A DNA stretch of 12,468 nucleotides. It comes from Oscillospiraceae bacterium (GTDB taxonomy: Bacteria > Bacillota > Clostridia > Oscillospirales > Ruminococcaceae). The position numbers and the translations under genes are program-made. The stretch covers positions 1 through 12,468 of the forward strand of contig DQFX01000061.1 of the NCBI GenBank assembly GCA_003531585.1, in the 5' to 3' direction. How positions within the stretch are numbered: the stretch's first letter is position 1; each line of letters opens with the position of its first letter. Positions 1 through 6,444 of the stretch are shown piece after piece. A model generated the notes under the pieces. The model saw only the letters and a list, made by a program, of their open reading frames with translations, made no database searches and was not told the origin of the DNA.

Positions 1-58
1 TGAATAAAGGGTTTATGGCTTCTATATACTAGTAATATAGTAGTAATTAATATATACT

Positions 59-178
59 AAAGTACCCTTAAAGCCGAATGGATAAATGGTTAAGGACATT
101 TGGTACATACAGCAGCTGACCCAGCATCAATACCCAAAGTCTTACAGGTCAATGGGATAGGGGTACTTTTATTTTTTT
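59..178 (+). ncRNA. Candidate structured RNA (unassigned)
   Basis: A perfect 9-bp inverted repeat, AAAGTACCC at 59-67 and GGGTACTTT at 161-169, encloses about 93 bases that are clearly GC-richer than the surrounding AT-rich DNA. Inside are a 5-bp hairpin (84-88 with 97-101) and TGACC at 117-121 opposite GGTCA at 147-151. CCCA at 133-136 could pair with TGGG at 153-156, crossing the previous helix as a pseudoknot. A T-rich run (167-178) follows the closing arm, as at an intrinsic terminator. I do not recognise an RNA family and no coding ORF fits here. This is an inference from pairing only; it could be a chance fold or part of a mobile-element end. Confidence 0.25.
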
Positions 179-711
179 ACCTCTCTACCTTATTTACTAT
201 CTACTAACTACTAACTTCTGATTTTGTTCCTTCGGACTCAAATTTCTCCAGTTTGCCTTTTTTCTCCTCCCCCCCACTTATATATTAATGAATCCTAATT
301 AATTAGAAAACACCAAAAAATATCAAAAACACTTGATAAAACTCTTCACTTCATCGTCATTAAATAGCTACAAATAAAGACAAATTGATGTTTTAATGGG
401 TTGAAAATAGTCTTAGCTTAAATTTTAGGAGTTGAAGTAAAGAGTATTTATTTGTGGATTTTAGATGTAAAAACATGGATATAAACTATATAATGTTGGA
501 AAAATGTAAATAATAAATATGATAATCTGCACATTCAAGGTGTAGTGTACTTTTAATGTTTTTTCTAAAAATCATCCATTTTACCCGCCAAAAAGCCTAA
601 TTTTAAATATTCTGAGTGGGAGGTTACCGTATTCACATATAGTTGTTTTACAAATTTTAGGTAACATTTACACTACTCAATTTTATCAATCTACATAAAA
701 ATAAACATAAA
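179..711. other. AT-rich gene-free stretch
   Basis: No ORF with a credible ribosome binding site or protein-like composition is visible on either strand. There is a pyrimidine-rich run near 228-290 including seven consecutive C residues, a 12-bp palindrome at 295-306 (CTAATTAATTAG), and an imperfect inverted repeat at 613-679 described separately. The composition fits a decayed or horizontally acquired segment next to the recombinase remnant. Confidence 0.6.
613..679. repeat. Imperfect inverted repeat near recombinase remnant
   Basis: TGAGT (613-617) and GTTACC (623-628) are mirrored by GGTAAC (660-665) and ACTCA (675-679), with unequal internal spacers. It lies just beyond the terminator of the serine-recombinase remnant. 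Large serine recombinases act on imperfectly palindromic attachment sites, often next to their gene, so this could be a relic of an element end. That reading is inference only. Confidence 0.25.
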
Positions 712-756
712 ATATTCCCTCTTTGGTTTCGCTGACAAAAACCAAAGAGGGAATAT
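712..756 (-). terminator. Rho-independent terminator
   Basis: A perfect 18-bp inverted repeat has arms 712-729 and 739-756 and a 9-nt loop. On the minus strand it begins 3 nt after the stop codon of the recombinase remnant and is followed by a T-rich stretch toward 690. It is an unusually long and perfect stem for a gene that is now a fragment. On the plus strand no T-run follows closely. Confidence 0.85.
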
Positions 757-759
757 GTA

Positions 760-1101
760 TTAAGCATTTATGTTAGTTACTAGCGAATATAATGTGTCAC
801 CCAAAATCTGATAATGTTTAGATACTGATGTACCTGGGGAGCCAAATTCAATATTACAAGAACCGCTTTCAGATTCATCTGGGAGCGGTTCTTGCGCTTC
901 ATCTGAAAGCTGCTCGAACTCACGTATCTCTTCGAATGTGACGGTCTCCTGTGTGTTGTTCAGAGTGAGGACAATAACTGCATGGTCATCCCATAGGAAT
1001 ACCTCTTTCACAAATGTGTGGATAACTTGACGCTGAAGAGAATTTTCACAGCCGTCCACATTTGAGAGCCTATCGAACCATTCTACGTTTGTTTTCTTTG
1101 T
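760..1101 (-). pseudogene. C-terminal remnant of a large serine recombinase
   Basis: The open minus-strand frame runs from just inside a TGA at 1102-1104 to TAA at 760. It can be translated as a 99-aa product from GTG at 1059, but similarity starts further upstream, at about 1096. The stretch around EWFDRLSNVDG, then a basic segment and VIHTFVKEVFLWDDHAVIV, is the pattern that ends the C-terminal domain of large serine recombinases of Clostridia integrative elements and phages (compare the common form IDTFVNSIYLYDD). A beta strand and an acidic, Ser-rich tail follow. The catalytic resolvase domain and zinc-ribbon region are absent, there is no convincing ribosome binding site, and a stop interrupts the frame upstream, so the gene is a relic. 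Its strong terminator survives at 712-756. Family assignment rests on motif recognition, not a search. Confidence 0.75.
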
Positions 1102-1180
1102 TCAGCTGCTTTACCTCGCTTCGAAGCTGCCGGATCTACTCCGCCAGGCTCATTGCGTTTTTGGGGGTTCGTAGTATATT
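1070..1180 (-). pseudogene. Possible transposase OrfA (IS3-like) scrap
   Basis: In a second minus-strand frame, upstream of the recombinase remnant, the translation gives TPKNAMSLAE, a TAG stop, then IRQLRSEVKQLNKENKRR. The run is a short Leu/Glu/Lys coiled coil. It resembles the leucine-zipper end of IS3-family OrfA proteins, which often read like LAEENRRLRxEVxxLKKEN. The in-frame stop and the loss of everything on either side mark it as non-functional. It could instead be an out-of-frame piece of the recombinase coiled coil. Low confidence. Confidence 0.2.
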
Positions 1181-1275
1181 CTTTTGAGCGTGGGGTGTCA
1201 AGTTTTATTATACAACATCACGTTTTTCTTAAATGGCAGCAGTTTTATATGTTTTGGACTATGCGGAGAAAGGCG

Positions 1276-1304
1276 TTGCATTTTTATTGTTGAAATGATA
1301 TAAT
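1276..1304 (+). promoter_or_regulatory. SigA-type promoter of the sigma operon
   Basis: TTGCAT at 1276-1281 and a perfect TATAAT at 1299-1304 are separated by 17 bp. The expected transcription start near 1311 gives a leader of about 30 nt before the ATG at 1342. Confidence 0.8.
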
Positions 1305-1315
1305 TAAATATATCA
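1296..1315. promoter_or_regulatory. Palindromic operator candidate over the -10 box
   Basis: TGATATA (1296-1302) and TATATCA (1309-1315) form a perfect 7-bp inverted repeat around a 6-nt AT spacer. It covers the -10 box and runs past the predicted start of transcription, where a bound dimer would block initiation. The AT-rich composition means chance palindromes are not rare, so the regulatory role is inferred. Confidence 0.4.
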
Positions 1316-1341
1316 TATTAACATTGAATGGGGTTAACAAT

Positions 1342-1872
1342 ATGCTGCAATTCTATCTGTCAATGATGAACAGCGGGGAGGACAAGGCGCTTGTCGAGTT
1401 TCTCTACAATGAGTACAAACAGCTTATGTTCAAAACGGCATACGCGATTCTTCGCAACAGGGAAAGCGCCGAGGATGCGGTTCACGACGCTTTTTTGAGG
1501 GTAATTAACCATTTATCGAAATTCCGCAGCTATTCATGCAAGGAAAACGTGTCTTACCTTGTTATTATAGTGAGGGGCATTGCACTGAACATGGTTTCGA
1601 AGTCGAACAGGCAAGCGGAGCTCGACGAGGAAACACCTGACGGTATGAGTGTTGAGGACAGCGTGTTATCCGAGCTGGCGTATGAGGAGATAGTCGAAAA
1701 CATCAAGGCTCTTTCGCCCGCGTTAAGGGATATCGCGTATCTGTCCTTCGTTGAAAACTGCTCTGCGGGCGAGATATCGGAGCTTTTGGATATGAAGATA
1801 AACACGGTGCATTCCTCAATATCCAGAGCAAGAAAAATCATTTCACGAAAGCATACGGAGAATAACCAATGA
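1342..1872 (+). CDS. ECF-type RNA polymerase sigma factor
   Basis: This 176-aa protein directs RNA polymerase to alternative promoters. Sigma region 2 spans about residues 19-90, with the core-binding pattern AEDAVHDAFLRVINHLSKF. Region 4 spans about 118-170, with the helix-turn-helix SAGEISELLDMKINTVHSSI and the basic tail SRARKII. Length and two-domain layout match the ECF (group IV) family. The frame is also open from a TTG at 1324. I prefer ATG 1342 because a TGGGG motif lies 7-8 nt before it, whereas the TTG has no ribosome binding site and sits very close to the predicted transcription start. The stop overlaps the next gene by 4 bp (ATGA), so the two are translationally coupled, as expected for a sigma/anti-sigma pair. 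The overlapping palindrome suggests control of its own promoter region. The regulon is unknown. Confidence 0.9.
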   Translation: MLQFYLSMMNSGEDKALVEFLYNEYKQLMFKTAYAILRNRESAEDAVHDAFLRVINHLSKFRSYSCKENVSYLVIIVRGIALNMVSKSNRQAELDEETPDGMSVEDSVLSELAYEEIVENIKALSPALRDIAYLSFVENCSAGEISELLDMKINTVHSSISRARKIISRKHTENNQ

Positions 1873-2555
1873 ACAACAATCAGCTTATAGCCCTAGCGCT
1901 CCAAAACGATTTTGACGCCGAGCTTGCCATGTATGACGGAATGCCCGAGCACAGGTTTTCGCTTCGGTTTCGGAGAAGAATGAGGAAACTGCTCGGGGGC
2001 GGTGTTTCAGAGTGGGAAACAAAGCGTGTCCCTCTTAGGAAAGCCGTTACTTTCGCGATTATCACGGTTATCCTGCTCGCTTTTCTTACGGGAGCGACCC
2101 TGCTCATCTATAAGATGTGGGATAAATTTCAGCTCCACGACGTGGGAGAGCATTCTTTTCTGGTGGCATTGGATATTGAAGGCGCACCGACGACTTTGGA
2201 GGATAAATACCGCTTGGGCATTGATTTGAGCGGGTATTCTGAGAATATCCTGCTTGACAATGAATATGAATATCTGGTTGAGTATCACGAAGTCAATGGA
2301 AATCGCGTGCTTGGCTTTAGTCAAGCGATAAAAGACCATTATCAAGGTGAAAGCTGTTGGCTTAATACTGAGAAAGCTATGGCCATGCCTACTGAAATAA
2401 TAGTAAACGGCTGCAAAGGGTTGACTTTTCAAACATATCATGGAATAAACGTGTTAATTTGGGATTGTGGCGACTATGTGATTTATTTGTCAGGTTACAA
2501 TATTGGTCAAGATGAACTGATATCGACCGCTGAAACTGTGCAAAAAGTAGAATAA
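1869..2555 (+). CDS. Membrane-anchored DUF4367-like protein, likely anti-sigma factor
   Basis: The 228-aa product has a soluble N-terminal segment with a basic cluster (about residues 31-41), one transmembrane helix (about 59-81) and an extracytoplasmic domain (about 85-228). The C-terminal half ends in WDCGDYVIYLSGYNIGQDEL, the kind of ending seen in DUF4367 domains found downstream of ECF sigma genes in Clostridia. GGAG at 1857-1860 lies 8 nt upstream and the start overlaps the sigma stop codon. From this linkage and topology I infer that the cytoplasmic part restrains the sigma factor and the outer domain senses an envelope signal. No classical zinc-binding anti-sigma motif (HxxxCxxC) is visible, so the mechanism is not the ZAS type. 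Codon use and composition become more AT-rich toward the C-terminus. Confidence 0.75.
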   Translation: MNNNQLIALALQNDFDAELAMYDGMPEHRFSLRFRRRMRKLLGGGVSEWETKRVPLRKAVTFAIITVILLAFLTGATLLIYKMWDKFQLHDVGEHSFLVALDIEGAPTTLEDKYRLGIDLSGYSENILLDNEYEYLVEYHEVNGNRVLGFSQAIKDHYQGESCWLNTEKAMAMPTEIIVNGCKGLTFQTYHGINVLIWDCGDYVIYLSGYNIGQDELISTAETVQKVE

Positions 2556-2634
2556 AGGATTCGAAAAAGAAAATATGCAAGTATCTGTCGAAAATTGCTG
2601 TTTACTGTATAGAGGGAAACCTCAAAAAGAAAAT

Positions 2635-2856
2635 GGAGGTGAGTATATATCGGTTGTTCTTGCGCTTGTTGTATTCTTTGTATGCGCTGTATCAGCGTAT
2701 GCTATTAGTTTTTTTGATATGGACTCGGCACGCAAAAGCAGTATTTTGGATAAATCATCTACAACTGCTACTTGCCAAAGCTCTTTTATTGACGGAACCG
2801 GAGTCGTAACAATAATCAAGATAATGCTCTCTATTAGGCTAATCTCTAATTATTAG
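2635..2856 (+). pseudogene. Small secreted-protein gene, start codon lost
   Basis: A strong GGAGG (2635-2639) lies 7 nt before an ATA codon (2647) that opens the frame ISVVLALVVFFVCAVSAYA, a good signal-peptide core. SSTTATCQSSFIDGTGVV follows. Small secreted Clostridia proteins encoded downstream of ECF sigma/anti-sigma pairs often show this layout, with a signal peptide and then a TATC-type strand. No ATG, GTG or TTG is placed correctly after the Shine-Dalgarno. The frame extends upstream to an ATG at 2575, which would give 93 aa with a long hydrophilic leader and no close ribosome binding site. The tail after about 2815 looks foreign and the protein is short. I read this as a decayed third gene of the sigma operon, possibly its target or signal. 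A functional product from 2575 is not excluded. Confidence 0.5.
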
Positions 2857-3059
2857 TACGACAACCCGCCCAGTGGCATTTTCTTGTGTATCTCCTCGAG
2901 CTTCTCGGCGTTTATCTGCTTGTACTCGTCGATTAGTGTCTGCTGGTTCGCGTTCAGCAGGGAATCACGGTGTTTGAGCATTTCCCGGAACTTCTGTAAG
3001 CCCACGCACTGAATGAATGTGTCTATGCTGTTTCTGCTTTTATTTACATATCTTCCCAT
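2853..3059 (-). CDS. Hypothetical 68-aa protein, possibly a fragment
   Basis: The product is a hydrophilic, mostly alpha-helical 68-aa protein with a Lys/Glu-rich second half (around DEYKQINAEKLEEIHKK), no signal peptide and no cysteine motif. I do not recognise it. The ATG at 3059 lacks a convincing Shine-Dalgarno. A TTGTTA-N17-TATAAC promoter is possible on the minus strand just upstream, overlapping the plus-strand promoter of the 451-aa gene. Its stop codon overlaps the end of the decayed secreted-protein gene by 3 bp in convergent orientation, which suggests a recombination junction here. It may be a genuine small gene or the surviving end of a larger one. Confidence 0.4.
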   Translation of the reverse strand: MGRYVNKSRNSIDTFIQCVGLQKFREMLKHRDSLLNANQQTLIDEYKQINAEKLEEIHKKMPLGGLSY

Positions 3060-3064
3060 ATCAA

Positions 3065-3093
3065 TTGAAAAATTAGTTGTAATTTGTTATAAT
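3065..3093 (+). promoter_or_regulatory. SigA-type promoter of the 451-aa gene
   Basis: TTGAAA at 3065-3070 and TATAAT at 3088-3093 are separated by exactly 17 bp. The start codon at 3131 follows a GGAGG at 3121-3125, giving a leader of about 30 nt. Confidence 0.8.
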
Positions 3094-3114
3094 ATAGCAG
3101 TAACAGTATAACAA
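3084..3114. promoter_or_regulatory. Palindromic operator candidate over the -10 and start region
   Basis: TTGTTATA (3084-3091) and TATAACAA (3107-3114) form a perfect 8-bp inverted repeat with a 15-nt spacer. The left arm covers most of the -10 box and the right arm lies just past the predicted transcription start. The centres of the arms are 23 bp apart, about two helical turns. It could bind a dimeric repressor or fold in the leader. Inferred. Confidence 0.35.
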
Positions 3115-3130
3115 TTTTGAGGAGGTCGTT

Positions 3131-4486
3131 ATGGGTAGATTTTCAACAACAGTACACGTAAAAGATAACGTCGGAAGGATAGAGTTTATAAATTCTTTCT
3201 GTGGCATTATGAAAAATCACGGGTTTGTGCCGTGTTCGGAGGACGAGGCGGAACATTCGTATGTGTTTGCATTCGGCGATGGTTGGGTTACGTTAGTGAA
3301 CAAGGATTACAAGGATGACCGCCTGAAGGCGGGTGACGACGCAATGAATATGTCGGCGGCGCTGAAAACAAGCGCGTTTATGATGGATGTGATAGACAGC
3401 GACTTTGCGTATATTCACCTTTTCGCTCCGAACGGCGGCAAGGATGGGGTTGCTGTCGGGGACACCTCGGGATATGGCGTTGAAAAACCGAAAAGAGGAA
3501 AGCAGAAATTTTGGAAGCCGCTTCTGGCAGAAGGAAAAACATGGGAGCAGTTCTCCGAAACAGTGGCAAAAAATGCAGTATTTGTCGAGGAAACTTTGGT
3601 GGAGATGGCGGAGGAACTCAAAATTGATCCGGATTACATTTACGCGGATTTCAATGAGCTGATGAACTTGGCGGGTGAAAATAATAATGTCCAGCCGTTT
3701 TACTTCAAAAATGCCGCAGGGAAAAGGGTCACGCTTAAAGCGGCATTTAAGCGGGTATTCGGTGAGGCTCTCGAACCGCTTGGATTTAAGCTGATAAAGG
3801 GCAAATATCCTTATTTTGTTAGGGTTGTTCCGGGAGGGGAAATTATTCACATCATATCGTATATGGAAGAGTGGTGCCCTGATCGGGGAAAGAAAGCATT
3901 TAATGTTATAGGCGGTATTGCCACTGTTTATAGGCATAAAATTGATTTGGGTGTGTCGCCAAAAGATAATTACGAATGGTTGTATTCAATTGCTAAATTT
4001 TATTGGATGACCACCCCAAAATCTGAGTATGACAAAGAATATGGACAAAGCATATGTCATTTTATGTTTGATGAGAATAGTGAGTCTTCATTGTACGATG
4101 CAGTGAATTATACGCTGGAACTGACGAGAAAGCATATTCTTCCACAGCTTAGCACCGCTGTTGATATTCGCTCAAGCTTAAGTTATCTCAAAAGATTAGG
4201 GTATAACTGTTGTATAAACAATTTCGATAGAGACTTAAGCTTTGGCGGTTGTGGTAATGCTGATGAAGGATTCCTATATATTGTAGCTGATGACGAAGAA
4301 TTGAAGGGTATGCTAGAAAGCCAGATTAACGGCACCATACCCACCACTGAGGAGGAACATCAAAGAGCGGTGGAGCATTATGAATTCTTTAACGACCCTG
4401 TGATACACCCCAAGGTGCTGCTTGAGATCGAACGCCGCAAAGCGCAGAATACGGAAATCCTGAAATCGTATGGATTATCCCTTTAA
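3131..4486 (+). CDS. Conserved hypothetical two-domain protein (451 aa)
   Basis: This is a cytoplasmic protein with no signal peptide or membrane helix. It appears to have two parts. Residues about 1-185 begin MGRFSTTVHVKDN and contain FAFGDGWVTL, then a segment around SGYGVEKPKRGKQKFWKPLL. Residues about 200-440 begin with a helix (LKAAFKRVFGEALEPLGFKL) followed by beta strands (YPYFVRVVPGGEIIHIISY). The second part resembles the general layout of DUF4304-type proteins (helix, then a strand-rich sheet), but I cannot confirm membership. No catalytic motif is recognisable. It has its own promoter and an excellent ribosome binding site (GGAGG, 5 nt spacing). The secreted-protein gene follows after 50 bp with no terminator between, so the two are probably co-transcribed. 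Function unknown. Confidence 0.8.
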   Translation: MGRFSTTVHVKDNVGRIEFINSFCGIMKNHGFVPCSEDEAEHSYVFAFGDGWVTLVNKDYKDDRLKAGDDAMNMSAALKTSAFMMDVIDSDFAYIHLFAPNGGKDGVAVGDTSGYGVEKPKRGKQKFWKPLLAEGKTWEQFSETVAKNAVFVEETLVEMAEELKIDPDYIYADFNELMNLAGENNNVQPFYFKNAAGKRVTLKAAFKRVFGEALEPLGFKLIKGKYPYFVRVVPGGEIIHIISYMEEWCPDRGKKAFNVIGGIATVYRHKIDLGVSPKDNYEWLYSIAKFYWMTTPKSEYDKEYGQSICHFMFDENSESSLYDAVNYTLELTRKHILPQLSTAVDIRSSLSYLKRLGYNCCINNFDRDLSFGGCGNADEGFLYIVADDEELKGMLESQINGTIPTTEEEHQRAVEHYEFFNDPVIHPKVLLEIERRKAQNTEILKSYGLSL

Positions 4487-4536
4487 GTGGATATGATATT
4501 TTCGGTAGGTTATCTAAATGAAAGGTTGGATGTACA

Positions 4537-6228
4537 ATGAAACATTGGATTCGTAAGTTTATTTCTTGCATTTTAACAATTGCAATTTTTATGTCAGCAA
4601 TAGTATTTCCTGTCGGTGCTTATGATTTCAGCATGAATGAAGTAATACATCAGTATAATCCTCATGCTTTCACAAGAAAAAATACTCCTGCTGTAAAATG
4701 GAATGGAAAGACTGAGTTAAAAGAGAACTCATATTATTACACTACTTCGGCCGTCACGATATCCCGTGATGTAATACTGCCGGAGAATTCAACGCTGGAG
4801 ATAAGAAAGACGCTGAAAATCACTAATGGCGCAAAGCTTACCGTTCTTGGAGACCTTTTGGTGGACTATGACGCAAAGGTGAATCCTGTGAATGGTACGC
4901 TTACTGTTGGCAAGAGCGGTTATATTCACGATTATGGGGCACTCGCTATAAGCAAAAAAGGCAGACTTGAGGTTTATGGGCATGTATATGTTATGGTTCC
5001 CGGAAGCCTTAGTGTTAAGGGAATCGTGAGTGTATCGGAGGACGGTCGCGCAGTATATGCAGGTTCGTTCAAAAAATACCCGGGAGCAAAAGTGAACGGA
5101 AATATCACCGCTGCCGTTAATGTGACGGATCAGCTTTCCGAGGAATTGTCGGAATTTTCTGAAAACGAAAAGATATGTGTCAACTTTCTTTTTTACGACT
5201 CAGAAACAGCCAGGAACACTACGGTTGACGGCAAAAACATTCTGGAAATATCCCTTGAGATACAAGAAAAATATGCGATCCCCGCTGTAATTTCTCATGT
5301 GTTGTTCGACGATGAAGGCGGAAGCTATAAGGAATACAAGGCTTTGTCTGATAAACGAACAGACGTTTTCCTGCGCTATCTCAAAACTAATTTTGGCGGT
5401 TCAAAGGGGTACAGGCGTTATTTGAGCAATGATTATTTCAGCAATATTATTCCAAACCCTGCTTTTGAGAATAATTCAGCCGAAAATCCGTCAGACAATA
5501 AGTATATTGTATCAGACGATTATCGCAGTATGTTCAGCCTAAGAACCGAAATAGCTTATAAGCTGAACCAAGCTCTTTATGATGAATTAACAGTGCTTGG
5601 GTTTAATGAACTGTATATTCGCAATACGCTGAAAAATGGATATGGCGCGTTCTCCGCTAAGCTGACGAAAGCGCAGATAGAGTCACTCTCTGACGACAGC
5701 CGCTTCCTGTTTCAATCGGTGAACGACGGCAAGACAATGACTTCCGGAGCAGACAAGCTATATATCAGCAACGGGAACAAGAAAAAACTTGGAGTGTCAG
5801 ATTGGGATAAGATAACAAGCCTTTACGGAGATGCATTGTGCGTTGTAACAGCAAACGATGTGGTTTCGGGAGGGGTAGCGGCAACCGATGATGTTTATGA
5901 GCGCATATCCTGCTATACCGATGTAAAATGGAGCAAGGATTCGGGTACAATGTATAGCCATTCTGCCTCGGGTTATTTCAATACGGAATTGTTTTATAGG
6001 ACGCAGTTCAAAGGTTTGTATAGCTTTGATGGCTTCTGGGAGGAGCTGCGCAATGCGAATCACAGTGTAACCAAGAATTTTGTCCTGGACAACTGCCTGA
6101 CATACGGTTTGTTTAATGACAGCTATGTATACCATAGTGTGACGGTTTCATCTGCCGCAGAGCTGGAAAAGCTTATCGCTGATGGAAATGTACTTCTCAT
6201 AATTGAGGAGCAGGCTGAGCAGGAGTAG
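4537..6228 (+). CDS. Secreted protein with beta-ladder N-terminal region (563 aa)
   Basis: A basic start and hydrophobic core (residues 1-28, cleavage likely after VGA) mark an exported protein. Residues about 65-195 form a regular run of short strands rich in G, V and K. Phrases of the LTVLGDLLVD, GTLTVGKSGYIHDYGALAIS and GSLSVKGIVSVS type recur every 15-20 residues, as in beta-helix or bactofilin-like ladders. The remaining C-terminal two thirds (about 200-563) is mixed alpha/beta and unfamiliar to me. No LPxTG, SLH, dockerin or choline-binding anchor is visible, so it is probably released or held non-covalently. The ribosome binding site is modest (AAAGG at 4521-4525, spacing 11 nt). It lies 50 bp after the 451-aa gene, which suggests an operon. 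A cell-surface or matrix role is inferred, and no enzymatic function can be assigned. Confidence 0.8.
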   Translation: MKHWIRKFISCILTIAIFMSAIVFPVGAYDFSMNEVIHQYNPHAFTRKNTPAVKWNGKTELKENSYYYTTSAVTISRDVILPENSTLEIRKTLKITNGAKLTVLGDLLVDYDAKVNPVNGTLTVGKSGYIHDYGALAISKKGRLEVYGHVYVMVPGSLSVKGIVSVSEDGRAVYAGSFKKYPGAKVNGNITAAVNVTDQLSEELSEFSENEKICVNFLFYDSETARNTTVDGKNILEISLEIQEKYAIPAVISHVLFDDEGGSYKEYKALSDKRTDVFLRYLKTNFGGSKGYRRYLSNDYFSNIIPNPAFENNSAENPSDNKYIVSDDYRSMFSLRTEIAYKLNQALYDELTVLGFNELYIRNTLKNGYGAFSAKLTKAQIESLSDDSRFLFQSVNDGKTMTSGADKLYISNGNKKKLGVSDWDKITSLYGDALCVVTANDVVSGGVAATDDVYERISCYTDVKWSKDSGTMYSHSASGYFNTELFYRTQFKGLYSFDGFWEELRNANHSVTKNFVLDNCLTYGLFNDSYVYHSVTVSSAAELEKLIADGNVLLIIEEQAEQE

Positions 6229-6350
6229 TGTGAAGCTGTGAAGCTTTTATATTAATCTTCTTCACGTCCTATATCTGTTTACCCTTTGGGCACAAAACAC
6301 TCTACCCCAATCTTCCTTTAGAGCAGGACGAGGGTGAGCCAATCTTGTTA

Positions 6351-6378
6351 GCACCTATACAGGCTTCTGTATAGATGC
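6351..6378. other. Hairpin in the convergent intergenic region
   Basis: CTATACAG (6355-6362) and CTGTATAG (6367-6374) pair around a 4-nt loop. GCA/TGC extends the stem beyond one mismatch. No T-run follows on either strand, so it is not a typical intrinsic terminator. It may slow polymerase or protect the 3' end of the 563-aa gene transcript. Confidence 0.4.
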
Positions 6379-6379
6379 T

Positions 6380-6396
6380 TCAGTCTGTCGAAAAAG
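6380..6396. repeat. TCAG-NN-TGTCGAAAAAG motif, copy 1
   Basis: This 17-base sequence recurs at 12405-12421 with two adjacent substitutions. Both copies sit next to gene-end hairpins and supply the T-run of a minus-strand terminator. It may belong to a dispersed family in this genome. Confidence 0.4.
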
Positions 6397-6420
6397 CCGC
6401 AGAATAAACTCTGCGGCTTT
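6393..6420 (-). terminator. Intrinsic terminator of the cysteine peptidase gene
   Basis: A perfect 11-bp GC-rich stem (6393-6403 with 6410-6420) has a 6-nt loop. On the minus strand it lies 24 nt past the stop codon and is followed by TTTTTCGAC. On the plus strand the stem ends in TTTAAAG and a T-rich stretch, so it may also stop transcription from the 563-aa gene. Confidence 0.85.
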
Positions 6421-6444
6421 AAAGTTATTTAATTAGCACATCAC

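Noticed and set aside
72..110. tRNA-like D-arm sequence (GCCGAATGG, then ATGGTTAAGG)
   Set aside because: No anticodon stem, no T-arm GGTTCGA and no acceptor stem could be assembled around it.
1..260. Short repeated ACTA/CTAA words suggesting a CRISPR or iteron array
   Set aside because: The repeats are 4-8 bases, irregularly spaced and AT-simple. There are no constant repeats with unique spacers, and no cas or rep gene is nearby.
1324..1341. Upstream TTG start for the sigma factor
   Set aside because: It lacks a Shine-Dalgarno and lies only about 13 nt after the predicted transcription start; the ATG at 1342 has a spaced GGGG motif.
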